DNA from: Agelaius tricolor
Lineage: Eukaryota > Chordata > Aves > Passeriformes > Icteridae
Assembly (NCBI GenBank): GCA_023055355.1
Contig: JALJCS010000001.1
Coordinates: 69,729,381-69,793,380 of the forward strand
Length of the DNA stretch: 64,000 nucleotides
Reading direction: 5' to 3'
A program made the translations under genes and the position numbers. Positions 1-11,139 of the stretch are shown piece after piece. Under the pieces are notes generated by a model. The model saw nothing but the letters and a program-made list of their open reading frames with translations. It did no database searches and had not been told where the DNA came from. Each line of letters opens with the position of its first letter. Position 1 is the stretch's first letter.

Positions 1-2736
1 GATTTGAGAAGGCAATGGTGCTTTTGCCAGGTACTGCTGTGAGATGATGCAGAGATCCCTGCTCCAAGGACAGGGAAAGTGGTCACAGCCTCCTTGGTTG
101 TGTTAGAGCAGCTGAAGCCTGGCAGGTAATCCCTCATTTCCCCTTGCTGTGGCCGTACCTGTATTGGTCCTGTGTGCAGGAAAGGTTGGTGCTCCTGGCA
201 CTGTTCTCCCTGTGTTTGTGTGACATGTGATGGGCTGAAGCAGCTGTGGCTTCAGGGCCTGGAAATGGGAACTGAGGGTGAGCCCATGAACCAGGATGCC
301 CCAGGAGAGAGCCAGGCCCCCACAGGATGTGGGCTCAAGTCCCTGGGCTGTGAAGGGCTCCAGCCTGCTGGACATCTTCCAGGCTGGCATAGCCAGGTGT
401 CAAGTGCAGAAAAGATCCTGGTTTTGCTATGCCCTTTGCAGCAAAGTAACCCATGAACCCATGTGAAGGTAGGAAGATGCAATTTGCTGCTCTGATTCAA
501 ATGTGTTGATAGGTTGTTGAGGTCATCCAGGCATGTTGCAAGCTGTGTTGACCCAGGAGACAGGGAGGAGGTGGGGGTCACCTCCTGCTGTCAGGGAGGG
601 TATTCCACAGCTCACAACTTTGCTGCTGTCCTTGTCTAAATAGCAGGGAGAGCACAGCCATGGCTTGTTTTGTGCTCCTCAGCAGAGGCATGGGGGCCCA
701 CAGCCCATGCTCAGCCCTTGGCAGGTGAGCACAGAGGGAACACTGCTAGGAACAGGATCTTTGCTCATAGCCATGGAGCTCCATCCACTGCAGCCAGTGA
801 GAGGCAGTGGTGTGCAGGCTGGGGCTCTGAGCTGCGCCTGTCAGAGAGTGGAGACCATGGAGCTGACCACCAGCAGCATGCTGGGGATCACCCACTTGGG
901 ATAGCTTCCCCTGAGAGCTGCTCACAAGTCCTAGCAGGTCTTTGGCCAGTGCTCACCAGCTCCTTCAGGATGTGAGGGAGATGGAGCAAAGGAGAAAGGT
1001 AGATGATGGGAGAAAACAGAGTGAAGGGGTATCAGCAGGCAACTGGGAAATTGAGAGGAGAACACCCAAGGATTTCATGGGGGATCTCCTTCAGCAACAG
1101 CAGCTCTTGCTCTGTTTCCTCAAGATCCTCGAGTGACTTGTTCTGCTGATAAAACCTTGCCTTTGGTCCACATGGGGAGCAAAGTGCTGAGGTGGCAACC
1201 ACCCTGGAAGTCACAGTATGATGTACACAGCTTTATTCCCTGCATGGTCATTCATTCCCTGCTTTCTGGATGGGATTGGAAGCTGGGGCCAAGTTTTGTG
1301 TTGCTGCAGCTGACAGCATCCAGGGTTTAGCATGGATACAGTCTCTGCTGAGACAGTCTGCACATTCCTTTGAGTCTCTTGTCAGTAAAGGTGCACAGGA
1401 GATGTGTCTCTTCTTCCCAAGCCACTTGGACCTGTTGTGTTGAATATTCCTTAAAGGAATTCCTACTACCAGCAGCACCCAGCAGATGGATCATGTGGAT
1501 TCCTTGGATAGATACCATCATTGTCCACTAAATCTTGACTTTGCTTCTGATTGCCAGTTAAAAGGCAGTCAGAGAGAAGAGGGATTTGTTGTTGAACATA
1601 AAACATCTTTAGTTGTTTTATGCTTTTTCTTGCTGAGGACATTATAAATTCTCTTTAAGCACCATCATCTCCCCTTCCCATTTGCAAAAGGCCACAGTAA
1701 AGCTGCGAGAAACACCTCCACATTTCAAGGAAACACTGTTCAGGGTGAGCCTCTCTGTCCATCCATCACTGCTGTTTCTCTCTCTTCAATCTACCATTCT
1801 TGGCACTTGCAATGTGCCACAGCAATCACAGCCCACATCCCTGCACAAGCAATGCCTGTTGCTCACTCCTGTGCCTGTTGCCAATGGAGCAACTGCTGGG
1901 TCAGGAGTTTGTCAGGCTGGGAGCCTCCTCTGACACTGTCACAAGGCATCTGAATATTCTGGTCTTGTTCCACCTAGCTGCAAAACTCCAGTATGTCAGA
2001 TTTTCTGTGGAAGGGACTTGCAACCTTGGCAGTGGAGAAAGCAGCAAGTCTCACATCCTGGAAATGGTGGGCCAGTGGGCTCCTCAGAAGTTGAAAATAG
2101 AGCAACTCGTGTTGCTGGTTGATGAGTCCTGGGCAGCCAGGGAATGAGCATGAGAATGGGCAGCCAGTGCTGAGCAAATGCTTAGGACAAGTGTGGGCTC
2201 CTCTGAAACTTTACCAAAGTCATACCCTTTCCACAAGATATTTCAACACCACTGGATTGGCAAATTCTAATGAAAAAAAAATTTCAGCTCATTTTTCTTT
2301 GCCAAGGAAGAGACCCAGCTTGCTGGAACAAGAACTTTGGTAACACATCCAAAACCACAAATTTTCCATTTTTTTTGGTCCCCTCTATCTTCTTCATGTA
2401 TGCTTCAAATCAATCATGGCTTGATGTTTCTCAAACAAATGGAAGAAAATGCAGAGCCTCACTATTTTACTTCTTTCATTTCACAACTCTTTGCCTGTTT
2501 TTTCCATCTGAATTGAAGTAGTGTGGTAGGATGGTGGACCCAATTTTTCCATCTAGCCAAGTTTACGTTAGGAGTAACTGTCCTGGGATGATTTTTGTTT
2601 GTATATTGGGGAATCTTAGAGAAGCAAATGATGTATAGTAAGCACACAAAATCACTCCTTTAGTTTCCTGAGTTGCTGAATTTTGAGCTGTCAAAACACT
2701 GAGTGGTTTGATTTGGTATTAAAATCAAGTGCATTT

Positions 2737-2786
2737 CAATAATGCCCTTTGGAAAACTCAGCTGAGTTTTCCAAAGGTCATTATTG
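2737..2786. repeat. 50-bp near-perfect palindrome without a loop
   Basis: Two 25-bp arms meet at 2761|2762 with no spacer. The centre reads CTCAGCTGAG. Pairing outward gives 24 of 25 matches, the only mismatch being C2745 against T2778. Such a sequence can extrude as a cruciform or fold as an RNA hairpin. It lies in AT-rich intergenic DNA outside any recognised repeat. No target-site duplication or transposon terminus was identified. Confidence 0.9.
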
Positions 2787-5700
2787 TCACATCACAGTGT
2801 ATCCTGTGTGATTTGTTTTGAACAGAAACAATATTTAGTACCTTAAAATAATTGTCTTGAGAGGACTGGAAGTCCTTGAGCTGGTGCAGTCTTGGTTCAG
2901 TCCCTCTCAAGGCAGCCAAACAAATTCAAAAGGAACAGGAGCAGCATCCTGAATAATCACTGCTTTCTGCCTGAAATCTCACCCAGCATGACAGGGTGTA
3001 GGAGGAATACTAAACAAACTGCTAATCCCAAAGGCTTGGCAGGAATTGCTGAGCATACCTGCCTCACTGTGGTTTTACAGCATATAGCAGGCATCAGAAA
3101 CCCAGTAAAGGAATAAACTGGGTCAGCTGGGAGCAAAGTAACTGGAAAAAAAAATTTGGCGTAGTCCAGGTCATTTTCACAGTGAGATTGAAGAGCTGAG
3201 TGTATCAAAGAGAAAGCAAAGCAGCTGAAATGCCTTGGGTAGGATATTGGCTTCTCTAGCATGTCACCCAAGTTCATTTGTACTTTCATATTTGTCTAAA
3301 GAGCACAGGACCCTGCAAATCTGGAGCGGTCACACATGCCAGTTTCAGAATTGAAAAGGAAGGACAGCTTCAGCTGTATCAGGTTAAGCTAGCAGTGGTT
3401 GTTGATAGCTCCTTTAAGTGAGGGGAGGCACAGGAAATGCAAAGGCTTTTTGGAGCAGGGTGTGTGTGCTACAGAGTGTGAAATTACATCTGTTGTGGGA
3501 TTCTCTACCCAGATATGAATTGCCTTGTACAGGAAATCAGTTACAGCTAAGTGCATAATAGCCAAAATTTGCTCAAATGAATCTACAAAAAATGTAATTT
3601 TTCTTGCCTCTGTTGTCTAGGAGTGGTGGTGTGCCTTCAAGGACAGACAAGACCATCTCTTGGTAGGGCTTCTCCTGGAAGGTCCTTGCTGCAGTGTTAT
3701 CCATCTGTGCTGCTTGGCTTTGGCATTATCTTCACCTACTTCTCTTTCCCTTGTTCTACTTTTGCATGGAAAAACCCATCTGGAGTGTTGCTCCATGAGA
3801 GTGGCTTCTCCATCCCTCTTAAGAAAAAGTGGATATGGCCACAGGATATGGCACAAGGTTTTCTATGAGGCTGTGCTTCATCAAGGTTGTAAAATTAGAG
3901 TTTGGATTTGCTTTCTAGCCATTTGTGGACTTCACCTGGCTCAGCTTTGCAACAATATTCAAATCTTTAAAGTGTTTATGTAGCTAACATCAGCCTGAGA
4001 TTGGGTTTTCTGAGTGAGGGATGCTTGCATGTGTCTTTGGAAAGTCAGCCTCCTTTTTCTTTGACTCTTCATAGCCTAAATGCAAGCAGCCCAGTGAATG
4101 CAAATTCACCCCATGGCATTTTGTGTCCCTAAATGATATGCAGAATAATTGTGCTTCTATAATTTTGTGTGTCAATAGATTTTAATCTGTTGACAAAGTT
4201 GTCTAAAATTTTTGACTTCAAAGTAGAATTTTTGGTGAGAGTCTCTGACAACATCTGGCTGCATATCCACATATAGCCTCCATCTGATTTTTGTGAGACA
4301 CACACAAAATGTGTCTCTTGTTTTTGGTACTTTTCCTGCTCTAAGGAAATAATTTTTTCTCAAAAATTTCAGTTACTCTTCATTACTCTTTACCATATGT
4401 TAAAGTCACATTGCATTAGAAAACAAGTAGCTCCCATTGACACATGGTCTGCTTTATTAGCCAGGGTGTTATTTTGCAGTGTACAGTACACACAGGATGC
4501 ATTCCAGATCCCTGAGGTGCTTGTTCTTGGCGTCCTCCCTGCTCTGAAATCTCTGCTGCCACTTCTTCCTTGCTGAGACCACCAGCAGACAGGATCTGGT
4601 AGTCCAAATGCAGGGGTTTAAGATACTGCTGCCACTCAGCTCCAGCCCCTGTTTCTGCCAACAGAGAGAGGGACAAATCATATGAAATCTGAACCTCATC
4701 CAGGCTGTTTCACAGACCATATATTTGCTGAGGCACCAAGCAGAGGGCATGGAGCAGACACCTGGTACTGGTATCATCCTCAGTCACTTCATCTAACTCT
4801 GTCAGATCTGTGTCCTTGGTTAATCATGCTAAAGAGCTTAAGCTAACATGGTGTGCTGCTGTTTTTTTCTGCACTGTTAAGCACTGTTAAGGAGCCACAA
4901 TGCTTTTCTTTGAGGTCCCAAAGAAAGTCCAGTTTTCAAAAAGAGCTCTAAACATCAGCGTGGCAGCAGTGAAAGGAATTCAGTAATTGCCAGTGTGGTT
5001 TTACTAATCAGCTGCTACAAAAATTTCACCTCATCAGTTTTCTCACTGAATATATTTGTAAGTAGTTAGAAGGCACTTCTTGCATGTCTGATAATTTGCA
5101 TAATGAAAGATACAGACTTTCAACTTGGTTTATTATATAACTCATTTGATAAATATTTATGTATATGAGAATCTCTCTATAGAGCAAACAGATGTCCATC
5201 CATAGAAGAGAAAAACATCTAATTTGATGATGTTTAGAAAATTTCAAGGAGTGGAGAATCCACCAGTTCCTTTGGTTGATGGTTTCAGTAATTATTTACA
5301 CTATCTGCTATGGCCATGGACCTTGTTTTCTTGTTTAATGAATCTGGCTTAAACCTTCAGCTTCTAGTTTATATTAGCTCTGCTTCTGCTAGTGTATAGA
5401 GCCATTTGGTTATTGTATTTTTTCCTTATTTGGGTTCTAATGCAGCATAAATTCTAGTCACTTCTTTGTTTTCCTTCTAACAAGATTACAAAATTGAACT
5501 GTGAGTTCCCTTCACCCTCTTTGAAGCATTTTCTTATCTATATATTTTGGTAAGAAAGGTACTAAAGATCCAAATACAACCGGTATAAAATGCAGGATAT
5601 TCTAAAGGATTCCTATTCTACAGAGGCCTTCTCGGTTCCCCAACTAAATACAGACTGGCAAAGAATGATTTGGTAGCCCTGCTAACACTGCTGTTGGAGT

Positions 5701-5894
5701 CAGTGCTGCTGTTTTAGGAGGTCTCTAGGGAGCTCACAAGGCCACATTGTCACTTCACTGGTCACATCAGTGTGCAGGAAGCTGTGGTGAAAACCTTGGA
5801 GCAGACAGAAGTGGGAGAATGTTTGCCACTGAGCCTGTGTGTGCTGGTGTGCTTTCTGGGGCTGTGTGGGATCACTGGTAATACAGGAATAATG

Positions 5895-6150
5895 ATGGAA
5901 TCATAGAATGGTTCGGGTTGGAAGGAAGCTTAAAGATCATCCAGTTCCAATCCCCCTGCTCTGGACAGCGCTTCCACCAGACCTTCCACTAGACCAGGGT
6001 GCTCAGAGCCCCATCCAACCTGTCCTTGGACACTGCCAGGGATGGGACATCCACAACTTCTCTGGGCAACCTGTGCCAGTGCCTCACCACCCTCACAGGA
6101 AAGGATTTCTTCCTAATTCCTAATCCAGATCTGCCCTCTTTCCTAATAAT
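5895..6150 (-). mobile_element. CR1 LINE, 5'-truncated 3' tail
   Basis: The left edge reads GAATCATAGAATGG and is followed by GGGTTGGAAGG. This is the reverse complement of the CR1 3' terminus, which ends in ATTCTATG-type octamer repeats. The rest (loss-of-coding 3' region, ending near TTTCTTCCTAATTCC) follows the usual CR1 3' UTR. The 3' end of the element therefore lies at the left and the copy is on the minus strand. At about 255 bp it is a typical 5'-truncated insertion. The right boundary is approximate. It is a fossil copy with no protein potential. Confidence 0.92.
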
Positions 6151-7896
6151 TAAATAAAAAGCACAGATGGGATTTTGAGAATGCTGTGTTTTGTTTAATT
6201 ACAGCACTCTCTTCAGAATTTCTCTTTAAACTTTTGCTAAAATGTATTTTTATGATGCCTATTAGATTTCTCTGTCTTTCATACGACATTCCTGAAGAGC
6301 TCTGTTGTGAAGTTATCATGGAGTTTAGCTTCTACTTTCCCTAAAAGGCAAACTCCAAGTGTATATCCTGTAGATGTAGTCCAAAACTGAAACAATATTC
6401 AGATAAATTCTCATTGTGATCTTCCTTACAGACTAACAGGCTTCTGTTACCCCAGAGACTTGAGATGGAGTAAAGACCTGTAAAGAAGATTTCATTGTTT
6501 TCCTAAACATTCAACTTGCTTTTCTGAATTTCTGTATGATTTTAAGATTATTCAAGGGGGGTATTTATTCATATTGAACCAGTCAAGAAAGTTTCCATGA
6601 TGAAACACTCTGTTCATATCCATTCAACATCTGTATGGCTGCAATAACTAAATACAAAAGCACGCTCTGGAGGGAGAGCTTCTGAAAATGTGAAGCTGAA
6701 GTGGCCCACACTGAAGGATCATGGTTGGATGTATCCTTGTGGGTGTCCACAGTATACAGCTAGGAGACACTCTCTGGGCTTTCAAAATCCTATCTGGGCC
6801 TTTACTGCACTGAATGCATATCCTGAGTGAGTTCTCTAGGGGAGCCTCTCATGATTATTCCAGAGTTCTGTCCAGGACACAGGGGAAGAAAAAATAAAGC
6901 CAAAGCCATAGTGAATGCCTTTGGACTGCTGCCACTGCCTCATGCCTGCCTGGCCTGCTCTGAGCAGCAGCAGGGAGGAAAACAAGGTATATTGAGCATA
7001 TTTGCAGCAGCTGCCAACAAACCACTCTCCCATCAACTTTGCTACAGCTCTGGTTCTTCCAGACTGATGAGACAGTGCTTGGACTCCTGAGAAATCAGGG
7101 ACTTGCACATTTCCTTCCTTGTAGCTCAGAAGAATCTCAAAAGTTTTTGCTTAGCTGGGTACCTGTGCTAATCTGCTTTATCAGCCTGCTTGCTACACTG
7201 CTGACCATGTTTGTAAGTCTGTTAAATGTAAAATTATGAACAAGCTACTGCAGTGTCATTGCAAGACTTCCAAACTGCCAAAGTAAATGCCTTATAGTGC
7301 CTTCGTTTACTTTCTAGCAGATAAAAATAACTTCTGCAGCACTGCCTAACCTTTTGTAAAGACAAGATTTCTGCAAGTGTTTTTCAACACCAGCAATTCA
7401 ATGGCTGACACACATTTATGCAAGTAAAGCTTGTTTTTTGGGCTTACTCTCTAGAAGCTGTGTTTTCATTGATAAATACGTTTGCCATGGGTCCTGGGTT
7501 TTTTCCTGCAAGGGAACAGAAATTTCTAACTTCAAAACAGGAAGTGAGAGGTTGCATTCAAGATGTGTTGTGGTTGATTTCAGTGAGGGTTTTTTTCACT
7601 AGTGTGATAAAAGCAGATGTCAAGAGAGTGCTCATGGATGAGTCTACCTGAAGGCCTTGGGGAGAGTAGGCAGTGGGTAGATCAACTGTGTTTCTTGTTT
7701 CTTGCAGTTCCTGCACTGCTCCTCATCTCTGGTCTACAAACCTTGCCAATGGAAGTGGGGAAACGGGTCAGGAATTGGCTTTGTTTAAGAAGTCATTATC
7801 TGTGTCCATGGAACTGTGTTGGCAACACCACCAGTTATCTGCCATCCACACCACTTTGATGTTTTGGGTTCAGCTGCAATGTGAAACTCTGTGTAC

Positions 7897-7954
7897 ATAC
7901 ATGGGTGTGTTAGAACCACGTCAGGGGCACGCTCCTCTAACACCTCTCATGTAT
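7897..7954. repeat. Imperfect stem-loop
   Basis: ATACATG (7897-7903) and GTGTTAGA (7907-7914) are answered by TCTAACAC (7936-7943) and CATGTAT (7948-7954). This gives an interrupted stem of about 15 bp around a 21-nt loop. No function can be assigned from sequence. Confidence 0.5.
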
Positions 7955-9244
7955 TGGTGACACTCTTACTTGACTTAAAAAAGGAGAGACCGTGAACAGC
8001 CCTTACCAGTAGATGCTGGATTTTTCCTAGTGGGAATGTCAGACTGAAGGAGATTATTTTGTAAGCTGTCTCATCTCCTGTTACACATTGTAAAGTTCAC
8101 TCCTTCCTCAAGGACTGTGCAGTATCAGATGTCTCTGTTGAACAACAGCCTGCTTGTGAGTGCCAGAAATGAGGTTGACTCAAATTTTCTTGTGATGAAC
8201 CATTGCACATTCCCCTTGCAGGATTAAAAAACCAGCATTTTAAACTTCTGAAATACCGTGAAGAGTGTTTGTCTGTGGTGAACACCCTTGGTGCTCCCAT
8301 CTGAAGACGTTATAGGAAAGCGATCACAACCTTGCTTCAGTTTCTTCTGAATAAGTCCCTAACAAAATCCCCAAAATTCTTCAGTAAGTAGAGTTTAGAT
8401 GTGGATGGCCTCACCTTGACACATTTTAATTACAGAACTCTATCATGCCTTCTTTGATGTTCCCTGTATTTTCTGTTGCACAAGAGTTTATCATGGAGCA
8501 CAATCCTTTGGGAAGAGAGCCGTGTATTGTGTGAGGAGAGTGCTATGACTGTCTCCAGGTGCCTGGTGAAAAACATCTCAGTCAGGAATGATGGGGACTA
8601 AATGCACAGTTACTGCTTCATGTAGGATTGGTATAACAGGGTAGGAGAAAAGGCAAGCTTGAACCATGTTGTGCATCTTCACAGGCTTGAAAGAAACAAG
8701 ACAAATCTCTGAGCACCACAAGTTTAAGAGAGCAGACATTAAAGACATTACTTTAATAACCCTTAGAAATGCAGGCACATGGGAGTTTGATATTAAATTT
8801 AACAGGAGTGCATGCAAATTTCTTTCTTTTACTCTGCTATGGGCAGTAAAGTCATGATATTATCAAGGAGACAATCACAGAAATGTGTACAAGAATGCCT
8901 ACAAGTGGTTGCAAAGAAAAAAAAAAACTATTTATGGATTTTTTGGGGCTTAAAAATGGTGCTGAAAGGTATTAGATTTTCTCTCGTGCTTGACTTTTAC
9001 ATTAGATATTCTCTACCCACCATAAAGCTACTGAAAACTGATTAATTTACTTGTAGGAAGCAGGACACTAAAACCAGGCACATGACCAGCAATGTAATAT
9101 TTAATCAGAATGTTTATTATTCATTGGTGTTTGTTTATGCAAATATTATTTGGCTAGTGTGGTTCTTTGAAGAAAGAAACTCCTTGTTAAAGTACCTGTG
9201 CTGCATTCAAGCACATACCATTTTAAACCTGAAAAACATTCTGC

Positions 9245-9300
9245 AGAAAAAAAAACAAACAACCAACCAAAAAAACCCCAAAGAACCCCCAAAACCCCAG
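9245..9300. repeat. A/C-rich low-complexity tract
   Basis: This is an A-run followed by AAC, CCAA and ACCCC motifs, a simple repeat with no coding interpretation. It could be the degenerate A-rich tail of an old insertion, but no element body was recognised beside it. Confidence 0.7.
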
Positions 9301-10039
9301 GATGATTAAATTTAATGCTGGTATTTTTAAGGCAAAACTGAAGCAATTCAAAAACTCATATAGAAAGAAAACAGATCTATCCTTAGGCTTTCTGGCTTAC
9401 GTATCCTAAGAAAGGAACTGCAACAAAGTCTAGATTCAGTGTTAAAAATGTCCTTTGCAGATGCACAGAGACATATGGGGAGCTTTGTCAGAAGCAGCAA
9501 AGCCTTCAGAGCTGGTGGATGAGGTGAGTGGTCTCACAACTCAGCAGCTGCAAGGAGCAATCCTCTGCTGGACTCATTATTCAGGTTCCTGGTTGTGTAA
9601 CTTACTATTTGCTCATTTTGCTGGTGTGGTCAGGAGTCATTCAGAGCCAAAGAGCCTGACAAACATCTGCTTTTTCCAGGTCTATTGGAACAGATTGTCA
9701 CCCTGAAGCCCCAACATCTGCTCTGTGCAGAGGAACAGTTGTGGTACTTGCTTGGTGCCAGAGCCTCTTAAAGGCACATTTCCCTGCAAAACAGCAGAGC
9801 CTCAGTGTGACAGCAGAAGGGTCAGGTTTTGGAGACAGAAGGCTGACTTCTTGGGATTTAACAGGGATTTACCTCTCAGCTTTTCCTGTGCTTCCTAAAA
9901 AATGAAGTGCACAAATAATAAGGTTGAATTTACTTGGGTTTTTTTGCCGATTTGTTTTGATTTGGTTTCAGTCTTCTGTGTTTTTTCAGTAGAGCAGCCC
10001 AGAAAGAGATCATGGAATCTGCTGGAAAATGTGTCTTTC

Positions 10040-10130
10040 ATCACAGAATCATAAAACAGCTCAGGTTGGAAGGGGACTTTGGAGGGCATCTGGTCCACTG
10101 CCTTTCTCTGAGCAGGGAAATCTTGCAACT
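10040..10130 (-). mobile_element. CR1 LINE, short 3' fragment
   Basis: The sequence begins CATCACAGAATCATAAAAC and continues CTCAGGTTGGAAGGGGAC, then a CATCTGGTCCA-like stretch and GAGCAGGG. This is the reverse complement of the last ~90 bp of CR1. It is a minus-strand, heavily truncated copy, more diverged than the 5895-6150 copy. It ends about 600 bp before the SLC22A16 CpG island. Confidence 0.82.
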
Positions 10131-10970
10131 TCTATCTATCTGAGAAGGGAAATTAAGTTCTCTAGGGAAGAAAAACCTTAAATATGAGAGCTGCACCTGC
10201 AACAGTTTTGGGATTTTTTTCCCTGTATTTTGCCTGATTATCAGAGTCTAGAATGACTGTGCTGCTAAAATGTATCTGTTCCAACAAAACCCTCTGCTAA
10301 GCTAATTACAAAGGTCTTCTGTTGCAACTCACTTTGCTAATCCTCAAACAAATTCAAAGTGATTATCTTGGCCTACTACGGGCAAGGCAGAAAAGTAAGT
10401 CCAAATGTAATTGAGTCTTCATTACAAATTTGAGAACTAATGACAGTCAAGCAGATATGGGATATGTTATATATTTTACTTTTATTAAATGATAATTCTA
10501 TTTTACATTGTGTGCTAAAACTTTGGGGGCAGGCGAGGAAGGTGATGCATCCAAATAGCAGTGCAGATTGTAAGGTTACTAAAAATGATTCAGATATTGC
10601 TCTGTGAAACAAAAATGGTTTTACCTTCCTTTAATTCAAAACGTCCACGTGAAATACACTACAGCCTAAACATATTGGATTATTGGATTGTAACAGGAGG
10701 ATGTAAGCGCACAACTGCCTCCTTTAATTTCGCTTTACATTAAAAACAGGAGCGGGCTGAGGCGCTTGGTCAGTGCGGGAGGCTGAACCGGGAGCCCGGG
10801 ATCCAAATCTCTGGGGGCTGTGACTGGCCCGGAGCCAGCCCGGGGCGCGCAGCTCCCGGCTCCGGGGTCCCGCTCCCAGCTCCGGCTCCCGGTTCCCGCG
10901 GGGAGCGGCGGCGGCCGTTGCGCGCGCCCGTTATTCCCGCCCATCATTCCCGCCCGCCCATTCTCCTCGC

Positions 10971-11025
10971 GGCGGGCGGGGCCCGGGGCCGGGGGCGGGC
11001 GGGACGGGACGGGACGGGACGGGAC
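10971..11025 (+). repeat. G-rich tract ending in (GGGAC)5
   Basis: A run of closely spaced G3-G5 blocks (GGCGGGCGGGG... then GGGGGCGGGCGG) leads into five perfect copies of GGGAC at 11001-11025. It ends 64 bp before the SLC22A16 start codon. Many G-tracts with short spacers meet the usual pattern for G-quadruplex formation. A pentanucleotide repeat in a 5' UTR or core promoter is also a likely site of length polymorphism. Confidence 0.88.
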
Positions 11026-11089
11026 AGTGCCTGCTCCCCGCACGGCCGGGACAGCGACGCCGAGGCTCTCGGCTCGCAGCCGCCCCGCC

Positions 11090-11139
11090 ATGGCTCTCAG
11101 CTCCGAGAGGCTCTTCGACTCGCTGGGACATTTCGGCAG
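11090..11139 (+). CDS. SLC22A16: SLC22A16 coding exon 1
   Basis: Encodes MALSSERLFDSLGHFG plus two bases of R17. The HFGR motif is the conserved amphipathic N-terminus before TM1. It ends GGCAG|GTACGG, a consensus donor. Phase: two bases carried over, completed by the A at 28388. The ATG lies in GCCATGG context inside the CpG island. At 50 nt it is too short to be found as an isolated frame; it was located by matching the N-terminal motif and phase. Confidence 0.93.

Larger units (their letters stand above)
1..10744. other. Intergenic region upstream of SLC22A16
   Basis: No gene is recognisable on either strand. Open frames here are short (about 110 codons or fewer), overlap in several frames and show no familiar domain. 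The first 1.2 kb is more GC-rich than the rest but has no splice-framed coding signal. Identifiable contents are a 50-bp palindrome (2737-2786), an imperfect stem-loop (7897-7954), an A/C-rich simple repeat (9245-9300) and two minus-strand CR1 tails (5895-6150 and 10040-10130). By human gene order the next gene leftwards would be CDK19, but no CDK19 coding sequence was seen. Confidence 0.7.

Noticed and set aside
5910..5925. GGTTCGGGTTGG resembling a tRNA T-arm / B-box
   Set aside because: It lies inside a minus-strand CR1 tail and no acceptor stem, D-arm or anticodon arm surrounds it.
1..10744. Possible CDK19 3' exons expected from human gene order
   Set aside because: No kinase or CDK19 C-terminal sequence was recognised; any 3' UTR cannot be identified without transcript data.
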